Positions 11,080 through 24,175 of a stretch of DNA of 64,000 nt are shown piece after piece. The stretch is from contig JFHB01000060.1 in assembly GCA_000729835.1 (NCBI GenBank), positions 92,841-156,840 of the forward strand, in the 5' to 3' direction. The notes below the pieces were generated by a model. That model worked only from the letters and a program-made list of their open reading frames with translations, did not search any database and had not been told where the DNA came from. Positions within the stretch are counted from its first letter, which is position 1. Each line of letters begins with the position of its first letter. The DNA is from Atkinsonella hypoxylon (Eukaryota; Ascomycota; Sordariomycetes; Hypocreales; Clavicipitaceae). The position numbers were made by a program, and so were the translations under genes.

Positions 11080-14000
11080 TCAAGCTGCTGCGAGCAACTT
11101 GTTGAACCCGAGCTTGGCAAACAGAGTATCCATAGCTACCCATTGGCGACCGCATTTCTCGAGGTACTTGTCTACAACGCCCTTGACAGTGCCGAATCGG
11201 ACACGATTGTGTTCTGCAAGCGCCAAGATGGTGTCGCGGTCTTGTCGAGACAGCGCTGCATTGGTAGCGTCGTTGGCCCTAGTCCGAGCCTTTTCAACAT
11301 CCCACAGACTGGCAAAGTACACCAGTTGATTGTAGATGGCCTTTTCAGTGTACTCGTATCGCATTCGTCCAAGGCAGTCGCGAGCGAGTCCCTTGGGCCC
11401 AAGACAACGCGTGCCATAGACGCTCATTTGACGCGTGCGGTTGCCACATTGTGAGTCATCGCAGACAAGCCAGCCTTCATAGTAACGTGACGTCTGCTGT
11501 CGAACGGCGTACTCGACTTGTGCGACAATGGAAAGCGTGGGGATCACGCTCTCGCAGTTGCCACAGAGCAGACCCGAGGCCGACACTCTTTCTGGCTGGG
11601 CAGCAAGGCCCTCGAACGGTGATGTCTTCTTGCACTTGCGACATCGAATGGACAGTCTCGCACAATCCCCGAAGCGTATCTCATCTGGTATTTGAGATTC
11701 GAGAGGGTGTATCTCGAGATCATCGCTCGAACTGTTCTGCTGCGTCTGATGGGAGCTATAGCGTCTGATGTCCAGACCAAGCTGCTCGGCGAGTTGTGAC
11801 GTGGAAGTTCCAACAATGTTGGCGCAAAGTCGCTCGACCGGAGGGAAAATTTGCTTTCCGAGATACCATTCGACATCCGGAACCAGAGACGGGTCTGTTT
11901 TCAGGTCTGCGGGGGCATAGGCGCGCTTCGGCGCAGGCTCAGAGCTCTTCCCGTCTCCTGTAATGATGTAAGACACGACGTCTCCTTTGCGTATAGTCTT
12001 GCCTCTTGAGATATCGCGCAAGGCGACTTGAACCTGGGGCATGGAATCAGCGTTGGGGTATTCTTTGGGCCCCTTGCCTAGTTGTGTATAGATGATGTAC
12101 TTGGAGACAGGAATGCTCTGGTCTCGCATCTTGCCAGCGATTTCACGGAGATACTCATGAATGCGGGCTATGGTGACTTCCGCTTCATCGCCTGAAAGGA
12201 TCTCGTCAAGAAGATGCTTCGATATCTCTTTAGAGAGAGCACAATATTCTCGTCGCCTCATGTCCAAACCCTTGACTTCCATCTTTTCCACAAACTTGCC
12301 GTCTTTTTCGATGAGATTAACAGCAGCATACTTTTTCTTTGCTTGAAGCAGAATGCGTCGGAAGACGTTATCGATATCGATCTCAAGTAGTCTATATTGC
12401 TCGTTGACAGCTTTCTTGAACTCGTTGCCAACTCTGAATGCATCCGCGACAGACTCTACGTTGGCATTGATCATGACGGAATCAGTATCACCGTAGATGA
12501 CTTGAAGGGATTTGCTTTCAGCTAATTCCTTTGTGCTTCGTAGGATCTCACGTCCTTTGAAGGTTGTGAGAACAGCCAGTGGTCTGGCATAGAAACGTGA
12601 TTTGGTGTAGCCCAAACACCCGTACATGGAATTCGCTGTCAGTTTCAAAGCGAGCTGCTTGATATCCCATGTTGCGAGCTGCTCGGGGGTGGCGTTCTTG
12701 TCCTTCATCAGTCCCTTGACTTGACGACGACGTCCAACAAGAGTAGCAATGAGCCGAGGTAAAATGCCTTGCTCCTGGTCCTTAGGTACTTCAGGAACAG
12801 CATCTCCATCTTCCGTCTAATTCATCGTGTTAGTTCGACGTAGCATATTCCGAGAGACGAATTTAAAGCACCTACCGAGCCAGTTCTGTCGACAGTCGTG
12901 AAGCAAATATTGAACTCTTGAATGATAGAAGGGTAAAGAGAGTTGAAGTCCATGACAAGAACAAACTTGTCGTACAATCCCTTTTCAGGCTCAAAAACGA
13001 GACCACCCTTGTACTTGTCCTTCTTCTTCCCGTCGTCGCCTTCCTCTTCGATATTTCCCTCCATCTTTTGGCGCCCGCGGAAGGTCTGCTTATCAGGGCA
13101 AATGTACTTGTTGCGATTGAACTCGTGAAGCAAAATGTACTCATTACGCTCCGCTCGCGTACCAGTCAAGGTTCTTGCCCAAGAATTGCCAGCCAGGTTG
13201 GTCAAAACCTTCGTCAACGGTAAAAGCTGAACGCTGAGCGCCAAAGCAGCAATGAAGTGTGTGTCAGCCTCCATGTGGGTGATGTAGTCCATGAGACCCT
13301 GCTTTTCTTTGGCCCAGCTGTTCAGAGCTGCCTCATTATCAATATCTCGGCGGCGATTATCACCCGACAGGTATAAGCTGCACATCTCTGTCAAGCTCCA
13401 ATTTTGACACTTGTACATGGCTGACTTTCCTGCTTCATTGGAAAGATCGCACAACAGCCTGCCAGCGATGATTTGACGTTCGGCAAAAACATTACCACCA
13501 ACTTTCCCGATGGATGCAGGCCATTGGCTTCGACGGAAGCGACCTAGTCTAGACCATTGATGAATCTTCTTCTCATGAAGACGATTCAAAAGAATGCTGT
13601 AGTCTGCTCCTTCAAATTGGTGACCGAGAAGCACATCGGGGTCGGCAACATCGACCTGGGCCAAGAAGAAAGTTAAAATGTCGACTTCTGTTTTCTTCAG
13701 GACGATTGCTCCTCTATTCCTTCTCTTGGCCAGCTGATCAAATCCAAGAGGAAAGCTCTGACCATGAGGCCGAATGACGGTAAATGTTCTACAAGGTAGT
13801 TTTTCGGCTGGTGTAGTATCGCTCAGCAGAACTTTGTCGTAAATTCTAGCGCTTATGGCCAAAATCTCTTGCTTGTTTTCTTTGGCATTAAAGGCAGTCC
13901 TTAAAGAGACACTCATGAGTGTGAGCGGAGGTGCATCCAGATTGTCCGATTCGCTCATTATTGATACCATGTTTGGATGCTCAGCCAAGACTTCCAGTTT

Positions 14001-15724
14001 ACAATGAGAAGCATTCTTGATAGCACCAAAATCAGCGTCTTTAATCCTCAGCCAGCAAGGTCCCATAATGTTCTTCCAGAGAACGAACTGTTCGAATAGC
14101 GCTGTGTTGGCACCAAAAACATGAGAGAAGGTCTCGCCCGTCGTATTGACGTCAAGTTGTGGTTCTATAATGGAGGGTTAGAATATACTCGAGCTTTTCT
14201 TTGCACAGGCTGTGTGCCTGGGGACAGGTCAAAACGTACTTGTATAAGGATAGAGGAGCTTCATGTATTGTGCCTCTTTTGGAACGTCTGGTAATTCAAA
14301 AGCATACTTCCTGGTGCATGCTTTGATTTTATGCATATCTACCTTCATCTTCGTCATCAACTCATCGACTTCTTCGTAGACATCCGTCATTCCGACAGTT
14401 TCTTCAGTTGCCTGACCGTCTCGGACGCGTTGTTCGCGAGGGAGGAAATACAGTTTCCTCAGAATGTTGTCAATCTTGACAAAACAACTGACATAGGCAT
14501 TGGTCTTCTTGTTCAAGACCTTGCCGAACAGACACAGGCTGCCGTTGACCTCGGTATAGTCCGTCCAAAAGAAATTGAGACTACCATCGGCCTCGATGGC
14601 ATCACGGTGATCAATCTTGCCTATCCCTCGGGTCTCTACTGGGCTGTTGACGACATTGAGCTTATCTGTCACATTACTCCACGACGTCGAGTCAACAGCA
14701 TTTTCAACCACTTGCATCAAAGGCGAAGAACCGGCGGGTGAGGGATAAGGATTCGGTTTGAAGAGCTTCTTCACGGGGCGAGAACCGGTCATGTTGACAC
14801 TAGGTGAGTTGATGGCTCCAGTATGAGCCACCTCCATCACATCATTGCCCTCGTCGTCCTCGGTTTCGAGTTTAACCAGTGCTTTTCTTTCTGCCTGCTT
14901 AGCTGCAGGTGAAGAAGGAGGCGGATCACTCATGGGAACCTCTTGGCTTTCATCAAGGCCATCGTATGCAGGCGGAAGGAAACCGTCGTCAGAATCTATG
15001 TTGCCGGCCGGTGGTGATGGCAGTCGGGTATCGGTTCTTTTTTGCCTTTTTTGAATGCGCTCTGTAACGGGTGACAGAGCTCTGAACTTTCGGCGGTCGC
15101 CAGACCTGTCAATCCTCGTTGAATGTGGAGCTGGCGCTGGAATATTCTTGTCAACTTCACCCAGGAGATCGGCAAGAAAATCATCGTCTTCCTTGGTCTT
15201 GACAACCTATCGAATGTCAGCAGATAGGATACCAAGAGAGAAATTGTCTGTCGCCCACCTTGGGTTTTGGTTGAGCCTTACCGGCTCCTTTGGTGAAGTA
15301 TTCGCTAATATTGCGGTCATTGGCCTCACGTCTAGCTTGGCCATCTTCGCGGCTTTTTTTGGCTGTGGACGAGCTTAGCAAGCCGTACACACGTAGCACT
15401 TTCGGAAGTCGGACGCTAGTAAGACAAACCTGCTTTGCTGGGTCTGCCGTGGACGGGCAAGTCTTCGACATCGCTATCGGAGTCGTAGCGTCTCACACGA
15501 TCCCAATCTTCTCGTCCATCATCAGCGTAGCCTTCTCCGTTGTCGTCCACCACAAAGTCATCCTCGTTCAGACGGTTCCGCACAATCTTTTTATAACCGT
15601 CTTCGTCAACTTCATCGTACAAATCGGGAACATCGTCTACACGATAGGTGTCGAAAGCTTTCTTGCCGGATTGGCGAAGGGCTTTAAGCTCAGCCAGCTT
15701 AGCCCGGTGATTAACCTTGGGCAT
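11080..15724 (-). CDS. POL1: DNA polymerase alpha catalytic subunit
   Basis: Family-B polymerase that extends primase RNA primers at origins and Okazaki fragments. Exons are 15724-15430, 15362-15259, 15206-14240, 14164-12876 and 12816-11080; the phases close and give 1463 residues, the usual length. The N-terminus is acidic and contains DDDFLADLLGEVD near residues 140-152, which resembles the short Ctf4-docking motif of yeast Pol1 (inference). Catalytic motif A (DFNSLYPSI) is near residue 861, motif B (KLTANSMYG) near 943 and motif C (YGDTDS) at 993-998, so both metal-binding aspartates are present. The C-terminus has two cysteine clusters (CRKCKK..CGNC and CDDSQC..C..C), matching the zinc- and B-subunit-binding modules. 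Transcription is divergent from the gene near 17 kb, and ACGCG-type motifs lie about 230-245 bp upstream. Confidence 0.96.
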
Positions 15725-17084
15725 AGTGATCAGGACGTCAAATGACGATGGGGATCATTCAATTGAGCTCGATTAGCACATTTGCGGTATAGGATCATAA
15801 GAGTAGTTAGGGAAGACAATATTCCAGATGGACCTGATGGGCAGGAGTGGACAAGACTGGGATGAACGTTAGCAAGAAGCGCGGGCCACCCAGCCAGCGG
15901 TACCCGAAATATCAATTAATGAGTGAGTTGTCGCGTCTCAGGCCGTGTCGCGAGCGCGTTAGCGACGCGCGACCCATTAAAGGCTGGTTGCTGTGCAGTC
16001 TGGCGCATCTTGGCCCCACCATCTTGGCCCCACGTAGTGGCCAGCAGTGTAGTGTGCTGCCGTCGCCCGAGTGAAAGCAGTTAGTTAGTTAATTGGACAT
16101 CGAAACACGCACGATAAACTGTACTCCGTAATAAGTGACGCTGACTAACTACTCTGCATGGCGATCTTGCAAATCAAGTCATACCATACCATCTATGCAC
16201 CTGTACACCATCTGCTACTGGGTATCTGGGTACTCTTCCACTCTCCAACCACGAAAGACTCGACCAAGGAGATGCGTAACTTCTGTCACCGCCATGTTAG
16301 AAAGGTCGGTTGAGCAAAATCCATGTTCGCTCTTACTTGCTTGCCTTTCCCCCATCGACGCACCTGTCCTCTTGTCATGGGTTTCTAGAAAGGAGATCTT
16401 GCGATTGACCAGGATAACAATTGTAGCAATTAACCACACGATATCCTTCGACAACACTCCTCGTTCCCAACGCTTGCGCTGAGCTCCTTGAACCGACTAG
16501 TCTTTTGACAAAGTCTGGGGTCGTCGTGTCGTGCCTACAACTGAGGCCTTGAGGCTGCGACGTGGAGTTGCCGAGTTGTGACAGATAAAACATTTACTGC
16601 CTTTCCAGGTTGTCACCTGCCTTGCGAGGCTCCAAGTTTTCGCTCAACTTCTGTCTCCTTCCTTCTCTCACCGACGTCTTGCGTCCTATCCGGACGGTGC
16701 CCCTGGTGATTGTTGTTCTGCAATGCTTGCATTGGGTTGCTGTAGAGTTTGCAACATGCTCCCTCGCCGTGAAATCTGCTACGCAATTTCTAACTTCATC
16801 ATCACCACTTCACCTCGTGACAATCATATATGTGGTCGGGACTTCTTCCTGGTCGTTCCAATCCGTTATTCGACTCAGCTTTAGTGGTCTCAACTTTTTC
16901 CGTCGGATCGCTGGCTCTTGCTCCATCTCTACAGGTTCATCTCTACTTGTGTTAGTCCACACATGACTACTTTTCCAACATGTTGTTCTTCAAGCAGCGA
17001 TCAAAACCAGAGGCTCTCCAGGGCGACGCTAAGCGCGGAAATCGAATTGTCAGTTAGAAGCTGTGGAATAATCGATCTCAGCCC
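15725..17084. other. Divergent promoter region of POL1 and the 17-kb gene
   Basis: It contains G1/S-type ACGCG motifs near 15955-15970, an AGTTAGTTAGTTAATT repeat at about 16079-16093 and pyrimidine-rich leader-like sequence after 16600. Frames of 60-118 codons in this interval have no coding character, apart from the possible short first exon of the next gene at 16980. Confidence 0.45.
15954..15970. promoter_or_regulatory. MBF/MCB-like ACGCG cluster upstream of POL1
   Basis: Overlapping GCGCGTT and GACGCGCG motifs lie about 230-245 bp upstream of the POL1 start codon. ACGCG(T/N) is the known core of MBF (Mbp1/Swi6, Res/Cdc10) sites that drive S-phase genes in fungi. The role here is inferred from motif and gene identity. 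Confidence 0.4.
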
Positions 17085-18760
17085 ATGCTGGGTGGCGTCC
17101 CTAGGGACCAGCCCAAATTTATAAAGCCTCCTCAACGTAGATGGTTTTCTACGTTCCGGTCCAAACAGCTACATATTGACGAAGCTTCCCATAGCACCTC
17201 TGACGCGAAAACTTTGGACACCAAGCTTAATGCCAATCCTACTGAGAGACTTCGTATGTTTGGCTTTGCTGCCTGCAAACGTCTTCAGGACTCACACAGC
17301 TGACCTACATCTAAAACCCAGATCACCCTGTACCAGTCAGCCACCGCAGAAGCATCAGCAATGTCTTTAAGACAGTAAAGATGAGATATTCTCGTGACAG
17401 GCTGGAAAGGATTGAACCCGAACGTCAAAACGCAGCATCACTTCAGGTGACTGAGATTCCTGTCTTGTTCAAACACGACGACTCCGTCATAATGGATCGA
17501 CGCAGAACAGAATCTCCGCCTCCACGTTTAGAAATGCCTTCCGATTTGGTTGCTCGCGATGCGTCAGCCGGTCCCTCCACATTCAGAACAACTTTGGAAA
17601 AGGCAGTTGAGGATATCAATGACAAATACGGAACCCCATTATGCACTGAGTCTTACGCATCTTTGGAACAGGGGCTGCAAGATGGCAGAGCTAGGCTTTA
17701 TACTATACCTCGGCCATTTCCATTCTTTCCCTCGGGCACTTTCCGCCCGCGTTATCAGCTTCCCACCTTTATGGATGCTCCTGCATCCAAGGCAAAATCT
17801 ACCATGGGAGAACTCCAGGAGTTGTCTTCCACAATGTCAGATGATTCTGTTCCTCTAGACACGAATGAAGCCAAAGGAGACAGAGATGCCGGAGGTGGTG
17901 GTTGTCATCTGCCCCCTTTGCTCCCTGACGGGGTTATAGATTCAAGTTTCAATCTCAGCGAATGCGTGGCACCAAACGCATCCCAAGCTAGGGGCCAAAT
18001 CGCCGTGAAGCCGTCTACGCTTGCAGAAAGTGCAGAGAATGAGGGTTCAATCACAAAGAGGTCAACTACTTCATCATCGTCGAAAAAGTCAACGAAAGCG
18101 ATTGTTTCGGATGCGGGTGAGCAACCTGATGCTGAAACTGCGTCCAGTTCCGATACTGCGGCTGATGTAGTTGCAAATGTTCACACGACCATTGGGTCCT
18201 CTACAAAACCAAACTTGCATGGAACTGATCTTCTCCTTGAGGTGCAAGAAGTGCCGCTGCCCACACACCAACGACAACGTTCTAATAGCGAACAGGCGTC
18301 GTACAGCATCCGCGGATCTGACGCTGGAAGCCTTGGCCGCAAGAGCCCCTTACCTGAAGCTGGCCTCGAGGTGAGACGTGTTCGCGCCAAAAGCACCTCT
18401 GACAATGCAGAATGTTCCTCCGTTATACGCAATCCTCGGCATCCCAGCCAGGCAAATGATGAGCTTGCATCTCCAAATGAGAGTGTACCCTCAGTCTCTG
18501 AGCTAGTACGGAAGTTCCGAAGAATGGGCTCCCTGCCTGGTGCCTTTCCACCCACTTCCCCTTTGCATGTACCTAAGCAACACCCTGCAATTAGAAGAGT
18601 ATCCCGAGGTAAACAATTCGAAGCGTTCCGAAATCGCTTTTCGAGCGACTCAGACGCGGGTTCTCTGCCCAGTTCCACTCCCGAATGCGCAACAGACGAC
18701 GTGCACGCTAGAACGGTGCCTAAAACGACTTACGAAACGCAAGACGCTGTTGATTCCTAG
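17085..18760 (+). CDS. Disordered protein of unknown function
   Basis: I do not recognise a named family. Exons are 17085-17253 and 17322-18760; the 68-nt intron has a GTATGT donor, a GCTGAC branch and a CAG acceptor with phase 1/2 closure. This gives 535 residues. The N-terminus is conserved-looking and basic (PPQRRWFSTFRSKQ). The rest is mostly Ser/Pro/Thr-rich and probably disordered, with a second ordered-looking motif near the C-terminus (SVSELVRKFRRMGSLPG). No membrane segment or enzyme motif is visible. The start is uncertain. An in-frame ATG at 16980 begins a plausible coding stretch of 25 codons (MLFFKQRSKPEALQG) that stops at 17055. Joining it would need an unusually short intron of about 33 nt (GTCAGT at 17049 to CAG at 17081), or another donor I cannot see. 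Confidence 0.6.
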
Positions 18761-19098
18761 ATAAGCACATGTGTTATTTTTTTCAGATTCAAGTTGGTGG
18801 AGAGCAGAAAGAACGAGACCTGATTCCTGCCCTCCCTTTTCCTCCGGTCTACTATCTTCATGCCAAGTCTAGAGCAAAAGGCCAAAGTTTTGGAAGACCA
18901 ATAATGATGAAAAGTATGGATTTAGTACATGTAGTTTCTAAATTAACCACAGAAGGTCCATTCCAAATTGCTTCGCCACGTGAAGAAAGGAATCAGCTCA
19001 CACTGGAAGCAAATGTAAGGGGTGTCTACTAATATACAGTGCGTCATAATACATGACCGTAAGATGGTATTTGGTACCATGATGGAAGAGAAGGAGCT
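18761..19098. other. Convergent 3' intergenic region
   Basis: AT-rich 3' flank between the disordered-protein gene and the PPR gene. No gene or RNA was seen. Confidence 0.5.
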
Positions 19099-21144
19099 TT
19101 AATGACGGCTTTCCCGCAGCGAGACGGGATTCGCAGACTTGGTGGTATCCCAGACAAAATCACCTCCTGGTTTGTATGGCATGTCTTCCATCACAGTCGC
19201 CGATGCAGTTTCTTCGGGAGGTCCAGTCGCCGATGATTTGCCCAGCTTTGGCTCCATTTGGTTGCGATTGGAATAGAAGGCTTGAATTTCGCGATTAATC
19301 TTGGCACCAACACGTCTTAAATCCCGTAGGTCCTCCTCGGGAAGCATTCCCTCGTTGACAACCTTGTTGAATGACGAGAACATGAGACGTGCGAGCGCAA
19401 TGACCTCGCGCTTGTTGTTATACAGAATTCCTCGATCATTGGGATTCTCTGGTGCTGGGGTAGCTTTAAAATAGTGATAGTGAACCTTCTTGTAAGGTTC
19501 CCAGAGGTGACCAAGCGCCTTGGTGATTTGCACACCGTACGCTCGCTTGGCTCCTTGCTCGTCGCCGTTTTGCGCCTGGCTTCGCAGATGGTAGTGGCAG
19601 ACAAGGGATACGCGGAGATACAGACGAAGGGTGTAGAGATCGGGCACAGAGAGGCGGTTCATCATGGAGTTGAGAATGGTGTTGGAGTTTGTAATCGCAT
19701 TGGGGTTGATGTTGTCTCGAACACAAGCCTCCATGGCGATTTGGTACGGTTTTGGGTTGACAAGCTCGTCTGGGAGAATCTCTAGGATGGATGCTGCGTG
19801 GGCGCTTGCTTTGGCTACCTTGAGCATGCCGAACATGCGGTGCCAGTTGTCCTTGTCGGGGATGATGCCGTAGTGTCGGATCATGAGGTTCCAGTACTTG
19901 ATGCCACTTGCGGTGAGCTTGGTGGTCGCCAGTGTTGTGAGGAGCAAGGCGAGGGTGTTGCAGCCAGGAACGGCATAGAGGGCTTTTGAAGACGTAGCGG
20001 CCTTGGGCGTCTTTGTCAAGGCGACGTTGCGCATGTCCGGGTCCTGGGTGGAGTCCGTCTCAAGAGCCTTGGTGAGATTGGGAATATTCATAGTCTGGTG
20101 TAGGAGGTCTAGGACTTCGCGCTTGTCTTCTCGCTTGGGGGCCAGGAGCAGAACTCTGCCCATGGCACAGACGAGTTCCTCGTCGATGATGAGTCGTCCT
20201 TGCTTCCATTTCTCCATGACCTCCACCCACAATCCCTTGGACCGATCAACCGCTTTCTGCTGATAGGCCGCCTGTTGTTCTAGCGGTAGATCCTTGATGT
20301 CCTTCATGGCGCTGTGGCGCAGGGCATTGAGAATAGTGGTATATGTGTAAGCCGTGGGAGCTCGCGTCGAGTTGTTCGCCGTGTCGGCTATGAGGAACAT
20401 GGAGTCCAGATCGCCTGCTCGAGCACAGACATTCAAGACGGCGTTAAGGTGAATCGAGTTGGGCTTAAGCCTTTTGTTCGCCATGAGCATATGGTAGTGC
20501 TTGACAGCTTCAGCGACGGCCAACTTGGGATGCTGAGAACTGGCGCAGCCTCTGAAAATGACGGTGTAGGTTTGCACATTCGGTAGCTGACCGCGCTTCT
20601 TCATCTATATGGTCACCGGAAAAAGAAAATTTTGACAAAAAATGTTAGACGTCTGTAGCTCTATGGTGAGGGGATAAAGAAGGAGGGAGAGCAAAATCAT
20701 GTTTACGTCGTTGAACAGTTTGATGGCCTGCTTCAAGTGCTGCTTCTCCAATAAATACCCGATCAGGTGGTTCCATGCCACCACGACCTGGCGATCCTGG
20801 CTGGCTGTCTGCGTCAAGAGCAGCGCTTCGTCGAATCTGTCCTTCTGCAAGGTCTGCTCGACGTGCTGCGCAATCTTCCACGGGTCGTCCATGTGAACCA
20901 GGTGCATCGCGACGGCGCGCCGCAGCTTCTCGCGCAGCTTCTGTTGCGCCACTGTCGCATCTTGTTCGGGAGCTTCCAGTCTGCGCGGTGCATCGACCTG
21001 GTCGTCTGCGGCTGGAATTGCATTCGTATAGCTTCTTGCGTGCTGCTGGCCGGGTTGCGCGGCGGCTATGCGTGCGGTGCTGTTGCAGGACGCTATTCGG
21101 ACGGCTTTGGGCAGGCATGCTCGGCAGGAGAGAAAGCTGGCCAT
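19099..21144 (-). CDS. Mitochondrial pentatricopeptide-repeat (PPR) protein
   Basis: Exons are 21144-20707 and 20604-19099, with a 102-nt intron (GTAAAC donor, TAG acceptor, phase 0), giving 647 residues. The N-terminus is rich in Arg, Ala and Ser with hydrophobic residues and few acids (MASFLSCRACLPKAVRIAS), a typical mitochondrial presequence. Several helical PPR-like units follow, for example PNVQTYTVIFRGC near residue 155, PNSIHLNAVLNVCARAGDL, and APTAYTYTTILNALRH. PPR proteins bind organellar RNA and act in mitochondrial transcript processing, stability or translation; the RNA target cannot be read from sequence. It may be related to the Ccm1/Dmr1 or mitoribosome-associated PPR groups, but I cannot decide which. 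It is divergent from the RRM-like gene, with starts 398 bp apart. Confidence 0.8.
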
Positions 21145-21541
21145 GATGGCCTGAGAGCCTTCGTCTCGACTGTGAGCAGAACGGGGACAACTTGTGGCTT
21201 GGAGGTACTAGAGTCGTGTGCAGAGCGAAAAGAGTTCCTGGTTAAGAAGATGAATGTTTGCCATTGCTGGAAGCTTGGCCGAAAATTATCCCTGTCGGGG
21301 TCTTATCTTATCAGTGGGATTGTTTGCACTTTGACGAGGGCTGATTCACTGGCTGCTGATTGATTAAATGTTGCATCTCATCCAGCAACTTGCGCTTCGC
21401 AAGAAATATCAATTATCACCAATTTATCGAGACCGTTTGCCAGCATCAAGACATCGGCAAATCAAGTCAAGGGGCTACACTCAATACGCCGCAATTCACC
21501 GTAGTGTGATATCCTACGAGCGTCCTGCTTCCATTACCGCC
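21145..21541. promoter_or_regulatory. Shared divergent promoter, PPR and RRM-like genes
   Basis: A 397-bp interval separates the two start codons and must hold both promoters. No specific operator was recognised. Confidence 0.45.
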
Positions 21542-22708
21542 ATGGCGTCGCCTGCCTCTGACTTCCAGAGCTTCATTACCGAAGGTACACTTCAAACCTC
21601 CATGTATCGTTCAACCCGAACTTAGTTCTCCGAACTGACGACCTGAGCCCATTTCCAGCGCGTGAGCGCAAGAAGAATTCCGCGTTGGCCAACAAGATCT
21701 TCAATTGCAACCGTAGACAGAGCGTTCCCTCAAAGCTACAACCGACAGCACGAAGATCCCTCGCCAGCCGAGTCGGCGTCAAAAAGGTAGCTACCGCCAA
21801 GACGACGCGACGGAAGACCAAGCACTGACTTTTTCAACCTTGCAGCAACGTGCTCCAACTGCTGCCAGAGACCATGTCAACTTCCGCAGAGCAAGCCTAC
21901 CGGCCGGGAACGTCGACGGGGAATGGACACACGATCTCCACGATTCTATCAATGGGGTTGCATCCGCGGGTCCCGCCTCTCTGAGCTCGCGCATCACCGC
22001 CCCGGGAGCCAACGGTGCTGCCAGGAACACTTCGAAGCGCAGGGCCAAACTCGCTACGGCCCTGACGAGGATGGATGTCGATCAGGTCAACGTCGCGGTG
22101 CCCCCTTCTCCAGCCCCGACTGGTATGGGAATCACCATTCGCGGCCTAGCAGGTCCGTTTGCCGTCATGGGCCACAACTTTGCGCCAGGCACGACGGCAG
22201 CCGATATCGAGAGCGCGATGACACCTGTTGGAGGCGAGATGATAAGCTGTACAATCGTCAAGACCAGCCCCTTCTTGGTCGCCGAGATGGTCTTCTCATC
22301 GAGGGAGGGCGGACAAAGGGTCATTGACATGTTTAACGAGAAAACGGTAAGTGTAGCCTCAATATCTCAAATCTAACGAATGCTTCAATCGTGCTCTGTT
22401 CAATCCAAGCTCATTCGATTCACACCCCCAAGGCCGATGGCAGAGTCATCAAGATCTACCCCAAAGTAGGCCGCTACACACCTACTGCCTCACAACGCAA
22501 CGAACCCCCCGCCAATGCGCCAAGCGGACCCAAAAACGCCACGTCCGCGCACAGAGATCAAGTTGTCGACGGGTCAATGGGGTTCCCAGATCTGATTAAC
22601 CCGGGTGCCAAGGACAGCAATGCTGGAAACGCGAGGTTATACAGTGACAGGATGATTGGGGCAAACAAGAGAGGTCAAGGGTTTCAAAGGAGTCGTGGCG
22701 GCCGATGA
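21542..22708 (+). CDS. RRM-like RNA-binding protein
   Basis: Four-exon model: 21542-21584, 21659-21786, 21846-22346 and 22433-22708 (phases 1/2, 0, 0), 315 residues. The first half is basic (ARERKKNSALANK, TARRSLASRVGVKK). Residues of about 150-235 look like a divergent RNA recognition motif: ITIRGLAGPFAVMGHNFAPG is an RNP2-like strand and loop, followed by TAADIESAMTPVGGEMISC, VAEMVFSSREGGQRVIDMFN and a final strand DGRVIKIYPKVG. The C-terminus is Gly/Arg-rich (FQRSRGGR). The layout recalls Aly/REF-type mRNA adaptors, but that link is weak. The second exon ends in a GTAGCT donor and the last intron ends at CAAG, so both junctions deserve transcript support. Confidence 0.7.
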
Positions 22709-24175
22709 CCTGATGACAGGGCAAATTGAGTCTTCGCCAGGCAACTTTCAGTGCTTGTTATTCTCTTAGGGCATTTGTAACCTAATTGCATGCATGGCAT
22801 GGGTCACGGGATCAGTATGCGCGGGTTGAAGGCGTTCAGGGACGGTGTATCTGTAATAACAAGACTTTCACTCACGTAAAATCCCTTGGTTTTCCCAAGT
22901 CTCCTCGATGAAAACGTTCTGTGGAACAATGTCTTTCCTGTTGTCTCGCTGAAATCACACAGTCGGGCGAAGGAGCTGTTACGTGCTACAGCATATATAC
23001 AATCCAACAGCTACTTAACTAGCCTCCCCACCCAAGGTACTTTCACATCCCCTACAAAACAGATCAAGTTGGCAATATTAGGTTACAGACACCTAGTGTA
23101 TAAGCTATGTCATTGTTGACCACTCAACTCATCCCATCGTATAGAAAGAATCCACACCAGCCGCCGTGACCACCGCCAGACCCATGTTGAATAAGACAAA
23201 GAAGAAGAATAGAAAAATACCAAATTGGGGGGAGAAGAGGGGATGAAAACGAAAACGAAAACGAAAACAAAAGGACGACTAAATCAACCCAGACCACCCA
23301 GAGCAGTTTTTTTTGCTACGCCAACCTTCCCCCTTTTGTTCCTCCTTTCCATCCCTTCCTATCACAGAATCAAGCTAGGAAAATGACGTCGAGAGCATTT
23401 GGGGAAGGAGAACCGGGTAACACACTAAAGGCCGGTGCGCACATAGAATCCACGGTGCATCAGATAATTTTAGCAGAACCGTCATTCTGTTTCCATCCTG
23501 GTTTCCGACACCATCTGTCCTGATGTTACCGCGTCCTTAGATGAATATCAAGATAAAACAACCCGCCTTCCCGAAAGTCGCCATTAACCCCCCTTGTTCC
23601 GCCGACATAATAAATGGGCCGGTCGCTGAGTACAATATCCTATGCTCACCGCCGCCGATACAAGGGACCAGGGGTTAATAGAGAGCGGCCATCGAAAATG
23701 GTGACTGTTGCGTCAGCCTGCATCATACTCAAGGGGCCGAGTGACGGGCCTCGTTCCCCTGGTCGTTGCCAATGCAGACGCGGTATTTCAAGTGCCGAAA
23801 ATCTCGTGGATCCAATAGTCTTACTATGGGTCGTATTCGCGACAGCCAAGTGCGCAGATCTATAAGTATAATTATGAGACTCATATGTCTGGGTGACAGT
23901 CTAGTCGGGGCTTGCCATGACAATGCCAAAAAGTCACAGTGTGGCCCGCAGAGTCACAAGATATGTTTTTCGTAGCATTCAAGCATGGCTGCCTTGTGAG
24001 TCGGTAAATCAAGTAACCATCATCTTGCGACTATTGATGCGATGCTCATGGATGCCACATTAACGCACGGTGTCATTTCCTTAAGCGCCCGCGCTATCGA
24101 GGGGGGCAGCTTGAAACTTGACAGGTGGTTTCATTTAATGCTGTAACCAGTGTGCGGTTTGGCGACAGTCTATTT
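22709..24175. other. Convergent intergenic region, no gene recognised
   Basis: About 1.47 kb between two 3' ends. It contains a GAAAAC microsatellite (about 23244-23268). Scattered 60-80-codon frames on both strands overlap each other and show no domain. The minus strand beside 24175 is probably the YAK1 3' UTR. Confidence 0.5.

Noticed and set aside
16610..16966. Plus-strand 118-codon frame upstream of the 17-kb gene
   Set aside because: Pyrimidine-rich leader-like sequence gives Ser/Leu/Phe/Val composition. No domain, and it lies in the POL1 divergent promoter region.
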